DNA of 64,000 bases from Rhizobium tropici CIAT 899 (GTDB lineage Bacteria > Pseudomonadota > Alphaproteobacteria > Rhizobiales > Rhizobiaceae), in the NCBI RefSeq assembly GCF_000330885.1, contig NC_020062.1, forward strand, positions 1,434,374-1,498,373, in the 5' to 3' direction. The notes under the pieces are model-generated. The model worked only from the letters and a program-made list of their open reading frames with translations, was not told the DNA's origin and searched no databases. Below, in pieces: positions 46,730 through 55,531 of the stretch (position 1 is its first letter; the number at the start of each line of letters is the position of its first letter). A program made the position numbers and the translations under genes.

Positions 46730-47878
46730 CTATACTCCCAGACCGCCAAAATGCTTCTCGAAGGAAAACAAGGCGGTCGGCAATGCGCTTCCGCCTTCAA
46801 GCGCGAGATCCGCCAGGATTTCGCCGATCACGCTCGTAAACTTGAAGCCATGGCCGGAACAGGCCGACGAGATCACCACATTCGGCTGTCCGGGCACCCT
46901 GTCGATGAGAAAATCCTCGCTCGGCAGCATCGTATAGCGGCAGGTGGTCGCCCGGACGCGAAACGACGTGGCCTCCGGCAAGCGCTTGCGGGCGAAGCTG
47001 TCGAGTAGATCGGTGTCGGTATCATTGACCGGCGGATTGGGAAGGGTCGGGTCGATCGGCTCCCTGAAATGCGCGTGGCGACCGATTTTGACGCCATCGA
47101 CGCCGATGGCCGGGAAGCCGAAATAGGAACCTTCCGCTCCTTCATCGCGCAGGAAGCATGGCATGCGCTGCGGTTCGGCAACGAAGCCATCCTTGGGCTG
47201 ATACCAGGCGACCACCTGCCGGATCGGCAGTGCATGCGCTTTCAGCTGCGGCACGAGTTCGGCAATCCAGGCGCCGGTTGCGACGATCACCTTGCGGGCG
47301 CGATATCGCCCGGTTGTGGAAATGACGGTCACGCCCGTATCGTCTGGCTCGATTGCGTTGACGCGCTCTCCGAAATGCAGAACCGCACCATCCTCCGCCG
47401 CAAACTTCAAATAGCCCATGATCGCCGCTTCAGGCCTGACATAGCCGCCCTGAGGATCGAGCACGCCGACCTCCCCGTCGTCCAATGCGAAGGCCGGAAA
47501 GCGACGTTTCATGGCGTCGCGATCGAGTATCTCATGCGCCAGGCCGTGCATGTCGCAGGAAGCGCGCGTGCCGCTCACGATCTTACTGTCGGGCGTACCG
47601 ATCTGCAGGACACCTGTCACCGTCAGGATTTCGGCTCGCAGCCTTGCCTCCAGCGAGCGCCAGTTTTGATAGGCACGCTTCAGCAAGGGAACATAGGACG
47701 GATCTTCGAAGTAGCCGAGACGGATCAGGCGGCTGTCGCCATGCGAGGAGCTGAGCGCATGGGCGGGGAAATGCGCCTCGATCCCGATCGCCTTTGCACC
47801 GCGCGCCGCTGCGAAAGACAAGGCTGCACTTCCCATCGCGCCGAGGCCGACGACGGCAAGGTCGAATTCCGTAGTCAT
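46730..47878 (-). CDS. FAD-dependent N-methyl amino acid oxidase (SolA/monomeric sarcosine oxidase family)
   Basis: A 382-aa flavoprotein with the N-terminal Rossmann motif VVGLGAMGSAALSFAAARGA. The family's substrate-region phrase is SSSHGDSRLIRLGY, the O2-activating Lys is in GVKIGRHAHF, and the covalent-FAD Cys is in SACSGHGFKF. Such enzymes oxidise secondary amines (sarcosine, N-methyltryptophan), giving aldehyde and H2O2. It is the last gene of the ABC transporter/lyase operon, starting 1 bp after the lyase stop. The substrate is probably the imported compound or a lyase-related metabolite, not necessarily N-methyltryptophan. Confidence 0.88.
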   Translation of the reverse strand: MTTEFDLAVVGLGAMGSAALSFAAARGAKAIGIEAHFPAHALSSSHGDSRLIRLGYFEDPSYVPLLKRAYQNWRSLEARLRAEILTVTGVLQIGTPDSKIVSGTRASCDMHGLAHEILDRDAMKRRFPAFALDDGEVGVLDPQGGYVRPEAAIMGYLKFAAEDGAVLHFGERVNAIEPDDTGVTVISTTGRYRARKVIVATGAWIAELVPQLKAHALPIRQVVAWYQPKDGFVAEPQRMPCFLRDEGAEGSYFGFPAIGVDGVKIGRHAHFREPIDPTLPNPPVNDTDTDLLDSFARKRLPEATSFRVRATTCRYTMLPSEDFLIDRVPGQPNVVISSACSGHGFKFTSVIGEILADLALEGGSALPTALFSFEKHFGGLGV

Positions 47879-47879
47879 T

Positions 47880-49385
47880 TCATGCTCCAGTTTGGCTTTC
47901 CGCAGGCGGCGCGGTCTTGGTGATCATGGCCCGCAAGGCTTCCATATCCGCATTTAAGGGACGATCGTCGCCGTAAACGGGCACGCATGAGCGGACAGCC
48001 GCGTGGATACGCTCCGTTCCCGGCGCTCTGGCACCCTTCGAAACGAGGAAATCATGTGCCTGCGCCGCCGCCATCAGCTCGATGGCCAGGATATATTCGG
48101 CATTGTCGAGGATAGCGAGCAGCTTGTTGGCAGCAGCGGTCGGATGGGCCAGGAAGTCTTCCTGCAGGCCGGAGGTCAGGCCGCCATCGAGCGATGCCGG
48201 TGCGGCGAGCCGCCGGTTGTCGTTGCTCAGCGCCGCGGCCGTGTATTGCGCGATCATGAAACCGGAGTGGCTGCCGGCGTCGCTAGCAAGAAACGGCGGC
48301 AGGCCGCTGACCAGCGGATTGACGAGGCGATCCGTCCGGCGTTCGCTCATCGCGGCAATTTGGGCGATCGCAATCGCCAGACTGTCTGCTGCCTGGCCGA
48401 GGGCGGGTGCAACGGCATGGGCTTCGGAAGAGACGATGGGCTCTTCTGGCGTCCCCGAAACAGCCGGATTGTCCGTTACCGAGGCGAGTTCCTGATCGAC
48501 GATATCAGCCGTCTGCTCGAAGACATCCCAGGCCGCGCCGTGGGCGTGGGGGACTGACCTCAGGCTCAGCGCATCCTGCGTCCGCCGGCCGACGGCGGCC
48601 GCAACGAGACCGCTGCCATGCAAACGGCTGCGCAATCTGCGCCCGACTTTAGCGATGCCGGCCGATGGGCGCAACGCCAGTACCTTCTCATCAAAAGCCG
48701 CCATCTGGCAGCCAACGGCTTCCAAGGTCAGCGCGGCGATGGCATCGGCCCAATCGAGCAGGTGCTCGGCACGGGAGACGGCAAGCGCCGATAATCCCGT
48801 GGCGCAGGCCGTGCCATTGACGAGGCTTAAGCCCTCTTTGGCGCCAAGCACCAAGGGGTTCAGACCGATTGCCGCAAGCGCCTCGGCACCTTTCATCGAC
48901 TTGCCTTTCACGACAGCCCTGCCCTCGCCGATCAGGACGAGCGCCGTATGGGCATTGTGCGTGAGATAGCCGGCTGAGCCTTTGGATGGGACTTCCGGAA
49001 TGCAGTCACGTTCGAGAAACGCGGCCAGATGCCTGATGATCTCTGGCCGCACGCCGGAATGGCCATGGGCGAAATTGGCGATCTGCGCCGCAATGATCGA
49101 GCGCACCTCGCGGGCTGGCAGAAGCGGGCCGACACCGCAGGCGTGGCTGAGGATGATATTGCGCGACAGCCGGCTTTGGGAATCGCGATCAACAACCGTA
49201 TCGGAAAGCGCACCAACGCCGGTATTGACGCCGTAGGCGCGGACGCCCGTTTCCACGATACGCTCTACGATGCGGCTTGCCTGAGCAACGCGTTTCCAGG
49301 CAGCATCGGAGAGAGACAAGGATTCACCGGCACCGACGCGGGCGACGTCGCGCCAGGATAGCGGCCTATCGATCGTAACGGTCAT
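47880..49385 (-). CDS. Histidine ammonia-lyase homologue lacking the MIO-forming Ala-Ser-Gly triad
   Basis: A 501-aa member of the aromatic amino acid lyase family along its full length. Catalytic Tyr is kept in YGVNTGVG (Tyr51), Asn in LSLVNGT (Asn190), Arg in DALSLR (Arg276) and Glu in SGLQEDF. The segment that is GSVGASGDLAPLAH in HutH reads [11 protein letters not shown] (136-146), three residues shorter, so the Ala-Ser-Gly that cyclises to MIO is gone. The HutH Tyr280 position is Leu. True ammonia elimination needs MIO, so another leaving group is likely, as in ergothionase (trimethylamine). The start overlaps the ABC ATPase stop. No hutU/I/G here. Confidence 0.87.
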   Translation of the reverse strand: MTVTIDRPLSWRDVARVGAGESLSLSDAAWKRVAQASRIVERIVETGVRAYGVNTGVGALSDTVVDRDSQSRLSRNIILSHACGVGPLLPAREVRSIIAAQIANFAHGHSGVRPEIIRHLAAFLERDCIPEVPSKGSAGYLTHNAHTALVLIGEGRAVVKGKSMKGAEALAAIGLNPLVLGAKEGLSLVNGTACATGLSALAVSRAEHLLDWADAIAALTLEAVGCQMAAFDEKVLALRPSAGIAKVGRRLRSRLHGSGLVAAAVGRRTQDALSLRSVPHAHGAAWDVFEQTADIVDQELASVTDNPAVSGTPEEPIVSSEAHAVAPALGQAADSLAIAIAQIAAMSERRTDRLVNPLVSGLPPFLASDAGSHSGFMIAQYTAAALSNDNRRLAAPASLDGGLTSGLQEDFLAHPTAAANKLLAILDNAEYILAIELMAAAQAHDFLVSKGARAPGTERIHAAVRSCVPVYGDDRPLNADMEALRAMITKTAPPAESQTGA

Positions 49386-50158
49386 TGTCCGTTTCCGAAG
49401 TGACCGATGAACTGGCGAAAGGCCGGCGAGGCGCCGCCGCCGAACATCTCATCCGGCGTGCCGGTGCTTTCGACAAGCCCTTCCTTCATGAAGACGACGC
49501 GGTTGGAGACATTGCGGGCGAAGCTCATCTCGTGGGTGACGACCAGCATGGTCATGCCTTCCTCGGCAAGGGCGCGCATGACGCGCAGCACTTCGCCGAC
49601 GAGTTCCGGATCGAGCGCCGAGGTCGGCTCGTCGAACAGCATAACCTTCGGCTTCATGGCGAGTGCACGGGCAATTGCCGCGCGCTGCTGCTGGCCGCCG
49701 GAGAGATGTGCGGGATAGGCATGACGCTTGTCGGCAATGCCGACCTTCTCCAGCAGCGCTTCGGCCTCGGCAATGCATTCCGAGCGTGAGCGCTTCAGGA
49801 CATGCACCGGCCCTTCGATGACATTCTGCAGGATCGTCATGTGGGACCAGAGATTGAAACTCTGGAAGACCATGCCAAGTTCGGAGCGGATATGATCCAC
49901 CTGCTTATGGCTCGCTGGGTAGCTCTTGCCATTCTTATGGATCATGCGGATCTGCTCGCCATCCACCCAGATCTCGCCATCGGTGGCAATTTCGAGGAGG
50001 TTGATGCAGCGAAGGAAGGTCGATTTGCCCGAGCCGGAAGCGCCGAGCAGCGAAATCACATCGCCATCCTGAGCATCGAGGGAAATGCCTCGCAAGACTT
50101 CATGAGTACCGAAGCTCTTGCGGATGTTGCGGACGGAAAGTCGGGTGACACCTGGCAT
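49382..50158 (-). CDS. Amino-acid ABC transporter ATP-binding protein (HisP type)
   Basis: A 258-aa ATPase with Walker [10 protein letters not shown], signature [15 protein letters not shown], Walker [13 protein letters not shown] and switch VVTHEMSFA. The insert [20 protein letters not shown] and the phrase [16 protein letters not shown] are typical of HisP/OccP-type importers. Start is 22 bp from the permease gene; the stop overlaps the lyase start (ATGA), so transport and lyase are translationally coupled. Confidence 0.95.
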   Translation of the reverse strand: MPGVTRLSVRNIRKSFGTHEVLRGISLDAQDGDVISLLGASGSGKSTFLRCINLLEIATDGEIWVDGEQIRMIHKNGKSYPASHKQVDHIRSELGMVFQSFNLWSHMTILQNVIEGPVHVLKRSRSECIAEAEALLEKVGIADKRHAYPAHLSGGQQQRAAIARALAMKPKVMLFDEPTSALDPELVGEVLRVMRALAEEGMTMLVVTHEMSFARNVSNRVVFMKEGLVESTGTPDEMFGGGASPAFRQFIGHFGNGQ

Positions 50159-50180
50159 GATTTGCCTGCTCCAGTAAGCT

Positions 50181-50885
50181 TTAGGCCTTCAGCGCCGGCG
50201 GTATCGCGCGGCGATGGCGGGACAGAGAATATTCCAGCAGGGCCATGGCCTGCAGAATGATGAAATTCAGCACGAGGTAGATGATCGCGGCACAGATGAA
50301 GACTTCCATCGTGCGGTAGGTCTGCGAAATCAGCCGCTGGGCGACACCTGTGACCTCCCAGACCGTGACGAGGCTTGCGAGCGCCGTCGACTTCATCATC
50401 AGCACGATCTCGGTCGAATAGGCCGGCAGCGCATGCCTAAAGGCGATCGGCGCTATGATGCGGCGCACGAGCAGGAAGCCGGACATGCCGATCGAACGCG
50501 CGGCTTCGATCTCCTTCGGCGAAACGGCACGGATGCCGCCGCGAAAGATCTCGGCCGAATAGCCGGCGGTGCAGAGCGCCAACGACAGGATCGCGCAAAC
50601 GACGGGCTCGCGCAGGAACGGCCAGAGGAACGAATAGCGGATGATCGAGAATTGCGCCAAGCCATAGAAGACCAGGAACATCTGGATCAGCAGCGGCGAG
50701 CCGCGAAACACGAAGATGTAACCCTTGGCAAAGCCGGACAGGATCGGATTGCCGCTGACGCGCATGGCGACGATGACGAGAGCGAGAAGGCCGCCACAGA
50801 GGATCGACAGGGAGAAGAGCAGCAGCGTCATCGGCACTGCCTTCAGCAGCGTGACCATCGTGCTCGAAAGAAAAACGAAATCCAT
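50181..50885 (-). CDS. Amino-acid ABC transporter permease (HisM-like)
   Basis: A 234-aa permease with five helices and the EAA loop [21 protein letters not shown], ending in a basic tail ([14 protein letters not shown]). Partner of the HisQ-like permease encoded 10 bp upstream; together they form the heterodimeric membrane channel of the histidine/opine-type importer. Confidence 0.93.
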   Translation of the reverse strand: MDFVFLSSTMVTLLKAVPMTLLLFSLSILCGGLLALVIVAMRVSGNPILSGFAKGYIFVFRGSPLLIQMFLVFYGLAQFSIIRYSFLWPFLREPVVCAILSLALCTAGYSAEIFRGGIRAVSPKEIEAARSIGMSGFLLVRRIIAPIAFRHALPAYSTEIVLMMKSTALASLVTVWEVTGVAQRLISQTYRTMEVFICAAIIYLVLNFIILQAMALLEYSLSRHRRAIPPALKA

Positions 50886-50895
50886 ACCGTCCTCC

Positions 50896-51621
50896 TCAAG
50901 CCTGGCCGATGGTCGCAGCCGGCATGCTGCGATTGGCGTGACGTTCGGCTTTGTTGAAGATGCGGTCCGACAGGCTGGTCAGGACCAGATAGAGAATGCC
51001 GCCGGCGATGAAGAAGAGGAAATATTGACGGGTAGAGCCGGCTGCGACCTGGCTGGTGCGCATCAGCTCCGCAAGGCCGGTCACGGAAATCAAAGCGGAA
51101 TCCTTGAGGCTGAGCTGCCACACATTGCCGAGCCCGGGAATGGCAAAGCGGAAGACCTGCGGAATGATGATGCGGCGCAGGCGCAGACCGCGATGCATGC
51201 CTATGGCAGACGCGGCCTCCAGCTCGCCCTTGGAAATGGCAAGATAGGCGCCGCGGAAAACCTCGGCCTGATAGGCGCCGGAAATGATGCCGACGGCAAG
51301 AGCACCCGCGGCAAAGGACGGCAGGCCGAGAAAGCCTTCATAGCCCAGCCATTTGCCGATGGACGTTACCGCTGACGAGCCGCCGAAATAGATCAGATAG
51401 ATGATCAGAAGCTCGGGAACGCCGCGAAAGACTGTCGTGTAGATATTGCCGAGCGTCTTCAGCACCAGGCTTCCGGAAAGTTTCGCGAAGGCAATGACCG
51501 CGCCCAGAACGGCGCCGATGGCCAAGGCGGTTGCCGTGACGGCAAGCGTCATCAAGGCGGCAACAAGCAGCAGCGCGCCCCACCCGTTCGAGCCGAAGCC
51601 CAGCAATTGCAAGCTTGCCAT
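50896..51621 (-). CDS. Amino-acid ABC transporter permease (HisQ-like)
   Basis: A 241-aa permease with an N-terminal helix pair, FRGVPELLIIYLIYFGG, and the EAA loop EAASAIGMHRGLRLRRIIIPQ followed by IPGLGNVWQLSLKDSAL. This is the HisQ/OccQ pattern. Second gene of the operon, separated from the binding-protein gene by a hairpin that probably sets the lower expression of membrane parts. Confidence 0.93.
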   Translation of the reverse strand: MASLQLLGFGSNGWGALLLVAALMTLAVTATALAIGAVLGAVIAFAKLSGSLVLKTLGNIYTTVFRGVPELLIIYLIYFGGSSAVTSIGKWLGYEGFLGLPSFAAGALAVGIISGAYQAEVFRGAYLAISKGELEAASAIGMHRGLRLRRIIIPQVFRFAIPGLGNVWQLSLKDSALISVTGLAELMRTSQVAAGSTRQYFLFFIAGGILYLVLTSLSDRIFNKAERHANRSMPAATIGQA

Positions 51622-51668
51622 AGATCCAATCCCCGTCCGTGGCAGTTTCAGGCGTCAGGATATCATAT

Positions 51669-51694
51669 GGTCTCCGGCCGCAAAGCCGGAGACC
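51669..51694 (-). terminator. Intercistronic hairpin after the binding-protein gene
   Basis: GGTCTCCGGC pairs perfectly with GCCGGAGACC around a 6-nt loop, about 30 bp after the binding-protein stop and before the permease gene. No T-run. Typical of ABC operons in which a stabilising or attenuating hairpin favours the binding protein. Confidence 0.7.
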
Positions 51695-51722
51695 GATGAA
51701 AACGACCCAAAGGCCGCACTCA

Positions 51723-52562
51723 TCAATTCGGGCTGACGTCGACCTTGAACCACTTCATCGACAGGGTCTTGATGGTACCGTCGGCAAGCGCAGACTTGAT
51801 CGCCTCATTGAACTTGTCGCGCAGATCGGTATCGGCTTGGCGGATGCCGAGGCCTTCGCCTTCGCCCCAGATGGAGCCGGCGATTTCCGGGCCGGTGAAG
51901 GCGAGCGAATCATTGGCGCTGGCAAAGGCGTTCGCGAAGTAGACGGCGTCATCGAAGCCGAGATCGATACGGCCGTTCTGCAGATCGAGATCGCGGTCGG
52001 CGCCGGTCTTGTATTCGCGGATCGTGGCGATCGAGCCGAAATTGTCATAGACGAACTTGGCATAAACGGTTGCAGCCTGGATGCCGATCGTCTTGCCCTT
52101 GAAGGCTTCCTTCAACACGTCGATTTCCTTGACGCCGGTCTGGCCGGGGGTCATCTTGATCGTGGTGCCGGTGCCTGCAGCCTTGGCAAGCGGGCTGTCC
52201 TTGGCGGTCGCAAAGGCAGCGGGCGTCGCGGCGTAAGGAATGGTGAAGCCGATGACCTGCTTGCGCTCGTCCGTGATCGACAGCGCATCCATGATGACGT
52301 CGAACTTGCCGGCGTTCAACGCCGGGATCATGCCGTCCCAGTCGGAAGCAACGAGCTTGCAATCGATCTTGGCTCGTTCGCACAGAACCTTGGCAAGCTC
52401 CGGCTCGAACCCGCCGAGCGTGCCGTCGGCGTTCGTCATGTTCCACGGCGCGTAGGCACCTTCCAGGGTAATCGTTGCCGTCTTCCAGTCCTTGGCGAAT
52501 GCCGGCGCGGCAAAAGCGGCGGCAGCTACGACGCCTGATAAGAGAATTGCACTGAATTTCAT
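51723..52562 (-). CDS. Amino-acid ABC transporter substrate-binding protein
   Basis: A 279-aa family 3 periplasmic binding protein with signal peptide MKFSAILLSGVVAAAAFAAP (cleavage AFA-KDW) and ligand-site phrases LEGAYAPWNMTNADGTLGGF and SDWDGMIPALNAGKFD. These resemble the histidine/lysine-arginine-ornithine and octopine binding group. ATG 52562 has AGAGGAG upstream; the longer ORF start is rejected. First gene of the operon and divergent from the GntR regulator. Its ligand is the key unknown for the lyase pathway. Confidence 0.93.
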   Translation of the reverse strand: MKFSAILLSGVVAAAAFAAPAFAKDWKTATITLEGAYAPWNMTNADGTLGGFEPELAKVLCERAKIDCKLVASDWDGMIPALNAGKFDVIMDALSITDERKQVIGFTIPYAATPAAFATAKDSPLAKAAGTGTTIKMTPGQTGVKEIDVLKEAFKGKTIGIQAATVYAKFVYDNFGSIATIREYKTGADRDLDLQNGRIDLGFDDAVYFANAFASANDSLAFTGPEIAGSIWGEGEGLGIRQADTDLRDKFNEAIKSALADGTIKTLSMKWFKVDVSPN

Positions 52563-52664
52563 CGTATTGAGCTCCTCTGAGGTTGAAACAGGCTTTGCAG
52601 CACTTCCTACCGATCTTCGCCGGCTTGCCCGCTTTCCCAATTAATTTTTAGGATTGATTGCGAG

Positions 52665-52686
52665 GTTGTATAGGGTACCATATGAG
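52665..52686. promoter_or_regulatory. GntR/HutC operator candidate, copy 1
   Basis: GTTGTATA-GGGTACC-ATATGAG lies between the divergent ABC/lyase operon and the GntR gene. A near copy, GTTGTATATGGAACATATGA, lies at 53511, just after the GntR stop. HutC-type proteins bind TTGTATA-containing sites, so both are likely operators. Confidence 0.6.
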
Positions 52687-52755
52687 ATAATTTATGATAT
52701 GCAAGTGGGAAAGTTGTTTTCGAGGCAGATTCACGCGGTGCAAAGGGAATAGGCA

Positions 52756-53511
52756 ATGAAGCGTTCCGGCGAGATGAAACGCGAACTGGCGGAAAATGAT
52801 ACCGCACCTCTCTATGCCGGCGTCAAGCAGATGATACTCGACCGCATTCATAGCGGTGAGTGGCCGCCGAAATATCGCGTTCCCTCCGAAAACGAATTGG
52901 TGGTCGAGCTTGGCGTCAGCAAGATGACGGCCAATCGTGCGCTGCGAGAACTGGCCAATGAAGGCGAACTCGTCCGCATCCAGGGTGTCGGCTCCTTCGT
53001 CGCCGAGCGCAAAGGAGCCTCTGCCCTCTTCGAGGTCCGCAACATCGCCGAGGAAATCGCCGAACGCGGCCATTCTCATCAGGCAACTGTGATTGTGCTG
53101 GCCCAGGAAGCCGCCTCGCCCGACGTAGCCGATGCACTGGAACTCGGCATCGGATCGCCGGCTTTTCATTCGCTGATCGTGCATAGCGAGAACGGCGTGC
53201 CGGTACAGATCGAAGACCGGCATGTCCATCCGGACGCCGCGCCCGATTACCTGCAGCAGGATTTTACCGACATGACGCCGAATGCCTATCTCTCGGCCGT
53301 TGCCCCGCTCAGCGGCTCGGAACATGTCGTCGAAGCCGTCATGCCGCAAGCCTGGGAATGCAAGCTGCTGACGATCCTGAAGACCGAACCCTGCCTGACG
53401 ATCTGGAGGCGCACATGGTCGGCGCGCGGCATCGTGTCCACGGCGCGGCTGGTTTATCCGGGACATCGCTATCGGCTGGAGAGCCAAAGCGGCAAACCAT
53501 CCGAGCGCTAG
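52756..53511 (+). CDS. HutC-subfamily GntR regulator
   Basis: A 251-aa protein with a GntR winged helix (LYAGVKQMILDRIHSGEWPP, SENELVVELGVSKMTANRAL, IQGVGSFVAE) and a C-terminal UTRA ligand domain (PAFHSLIVHSENGVPVQIED...YPGHRYRLESQ). In Hut systems HutC responds to urocanate; here the paired lyase lacks MIO, so the effector may be another unsaturated acid. Divergent from the ABC/lyase/oxidase operon and flanked on both sides by similar operator-like sequences. Confidence 0.92.
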   Translation: MKRSGEMKRELAENDTAPLYAGVKQMILDRIHSGEWPPKYRVPSENELVVELGVSKMTANRALRELANEGELVRIQGVGSFVAERKGASALFEVRNIAEEIAERGHSHQATVIVLAQEAASPDVADALELGIGSPAFHSLIVHSENGVPVQIEDRHVHPDAAPDYLQQDFTDMTPNAYLSAVAPLSGSEHVVEAVMPQAWECKLLTILKTEPCLTIWRRTWSARGIVSTARLVYPGHRYRLESQSGKPSER

Positions 53512-53529
53512 TTGTATATGGAACATATG
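53511..53529. promoter_or_regulatory. GntR/HutC operator candidate, copy 2
   Basis: GTTGTATATGGAACATATG starts at the last base of the GntR stop codon. It matches copy 1 at 52665 over most of its length. No rightward gene starts within 700 bp, so its role is unclear; it may aid looping or autoregulation. Confidence 0.45.
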
Positions 53530-53690
53530 ACATCCACGCGTTCTGAAAAAGCGCAAGGGATAAAAGCGGGGTCGAATGGCCTGATATGCTGTCGGCACAT
53601 TACGATAGCTGCGGGTGCATTCCATAATAGCGTGCCCAAAAGCGGGTCCGATGCTTTTGCAAGGTCTGCGATAGCCGTCAATGATGGCCT

Positions 53691-54128
53691 TCAGAGACTG
53701 CTCAGCAAAAGGCTGGTCTCGCTGTTTGCGACACCATCGATCATCCGCACCTCGCGCAAGACGCGGTCGAAGTCGGACAGGCTGGTCGCTCGGATATTGG
53801 CGACGAGATCCCAATTGCCGTTCGTCGTATGCAGTGAGTAAATTTCGGGCAGGCCGCGCAGCTTGCGGATGACCTGCGTCGTCGATTTCCCCACGACTTC
53901 GATCATCATGACGGCATGCACGGTCTGCTCCTCATAGTCTTCGCGGACCCTCACGGTGAAGCCAAGCAGCGTGCCGGTCTCTATCAGCCGGTCCAGCCTG
54001 TTCTGCACCGTGCCACGCGCGACGCCCAGAACGTCGGACAGTTTGGAGAGCGAAGCCCGCCCGTCGGCACGCAGATGAGCGATGATACGCCGGTCGAGAT
54101 CATCGGGAATATACTTGGCAAGCGTCAT
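53691..54128 (-). CDS. Lrp/AsnC-family regulator
   Basis: A 145-aa regulator with the N-terminal HTH (LDRRIIAHLRADGRASLSKLSDVLGVARGTVQNRLDRL) and C-terminal RAM/AsnC ligand domain (VHAVMMIEVVGKSTTQV...IYSLHTTNGNWDLVANI). Divergent from the ornithine cyclodeaminase-family gene across 140 bp, so probably its regulator, with an amino acid as effector. Confidence 0.93.
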   Translation of the reverse strand: MTLAKYIPDDLDRRIIAHLRADGRASLSKLSDVLGVARGTVQNRLDRLIETGTLLGFTVRVREDYEEQTVHAVMMIEVVGKSTTQVIRKLRGLPEIYSLHTTNGNWDLVANIRATSLSDFDRVLREVRMIDGVANSETSLLLSSL

Positions 54129-54269
54129 CGCAGATCCTGATCTTATCTAATCTGTCAAAAATCCTGGGCAATTTGTATAAACCCATACCAGAACTGACAC
54201 AGTTTTGCGATTTCAGTCAATCGATCCGCTTGATACCCTAGGGAAATGATTTTCATCGAGGATACGAGA

Positions 54270-55319
54270 ATGTCCGCACCGCTCCCATCGGAAAGAGCTT
54301 TCATTCCCTTCGTCAGCGTCGAGAACATGATGCGGCTTGTCCATCACATCGGCATCGAAACCGTGCTCATCGAACTCACGGACGCCATCGAAGCGGATTT
54401 CCGCCGCTGGGACCTCTTCGACAAGACGCCCCGCGTAGCTTCCCATTCGCATGACGGCGTCATCGAGCTGATGCCCACCTCGGATGGCGCCGTCTACAGC
54501 TTCAAATATGTCAACGGCCATCCGAAGAACATGGCGCAGGGACTGCAGACCGTGACCGCCTTCGGCCTGCTTGCAGAAGTCTCGACCGGATATCCGGTGC
54601 TTTTGACCGAAATGACGCTGCTGACGGCGCTGCGCACCGCTGCCACCTCGGCGATGGCGGCCAAACATCTGGCGCCGGCCAATTCGCGGCGCCTCACCCT
54701 GATCGGCAATGGCGCACAGGCGGAATTCCAGGCGCTGGCAATGAAGGCGGTCCTCGGCATCGAGGAAGTCCGCCTCTACGACATTGATCCGAGAGCAACC
54801 GAAAAGACCGTCCGCAATCTCGCCAGAACAGGCCTGCGTCTGGTGCCCTGCACCTCGGCTCAGGCTGCCATCGAAGGTGCCGATATCATCACGACGTGCA
54901 CGGCCGACAAGCAATTCGCGACCATTTTGACGGACAACATGGTCGGCGCCGGCGTCCACATCAACGCCATCGGTGGCGATTGCCCGGGCAAGACGGAGCT
55001 CCACCGCGACATCCTGCTGCGCTCCGACACCTTCGTTGAATATCCGCCGCAGACACGCATCGAGGGCGAAATCCAGCAGATGGGCGCGGACTATCCGGTC
55101 ACCGAACTCTGGCAGGTCGTCAGCGGCCGGGCGCCGGGCCGCAGCAGCGACGGGCAAATCACGCTCTTCGACAGCGTCGGCTTCGCGATCGAGGATTTTT
55201 CCGCTCTGCGCTATGTCCGCGAAAAGCTGGCCGGCACGGACTATTTCCAAAAGCTCGACATCATCGCCGATCCAGACGATCCGCGCGACCTCTTCGGCAT
55301 GCTGCTGCGGGCAGCCTGA
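54270..55319 (+). CDS. Ornithine cyclodeaminase/mu-crystallin family protein
   Basis: A 349-aa enzyme. The N-terminal substrate domain includes GVIELMPTSDGAVYSFKYVNGHPKN, with the conserved substrate-binding Lys. The NAD-binding domain has LIGNGAQAEFQALA and the catalytic-type Asp in NAIGGDCPGKTELHRD. Ornithine cyclodeaminase converts ornithine to proline and ammonia; related members are other imine reductases. The ATG at 54270 has GAGG eight bases upstream; ATG 54246 is an alternative. No arginase or arginine genes are adjacent. Likely regulated by the divergent Lrp protein. Confidence 0.9.
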   Translation: MSAPLPSERAFIPFVSVENMMRLVHHIGIETVLIELTDAIEADFRRWDLFDKTPRVASHSHDGVIELMPTSDGAVYSFKYVNGHPKNMAQGLQTVTAFGLLAEVSTGYPVLLTEMTLLTALRTAATSAMAAKHLAPANSRRLTLIGNGAQAEFQALAMKAVLGIEEVRLYDIDPRATEKTVRNLARTGLRLVPCTSAQAAIEGADIITTCTADKQFATILTDNMVGAGVHINAIGGDCPGKTELHRDILLRSDTFVEYPPQTRIEGEIQQMGADYPVTELWQVVSGRAPGRSSDGQITLFDSVGFAIEDFSALRYVREKLAGTDYFQKLDIIADPDDPRDLFGMLLRAA

Positions 55320-55531
55320 GACAACTCACGGAAAGAGCGCGAAAATGATCTGATCTCCCTCCGCGATGCGAGGGGGAATCTCATCATGGGATATCGGATC
55401 AATACAATCCGCTCTCATCGTCAACTGCTTAAAGTTGGCGGAAGAGCTGGCAAGCGGACAATCACTTATGTGACTTGAAATACATCGAAATCAGCGGTTT
55501 TCTTTCTGCACTTCGTAGCGGAGTATATGCT
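55320..55531. other. 212-bp gap upstream of the HWE-type kinase gene
   Basis: No gene is seen, although a TTG-initiated extension of the kinase frame reaches 55475. Probably the promoter region of the kinase. Confidence 0.3.

Noticed and set aside
47880..49385. Naming the lyase hutH
   Set aside because: No hutU, hutI or hutG nearby and the MIO-forming triad is missing, so a histidine utilisation role is not supported.
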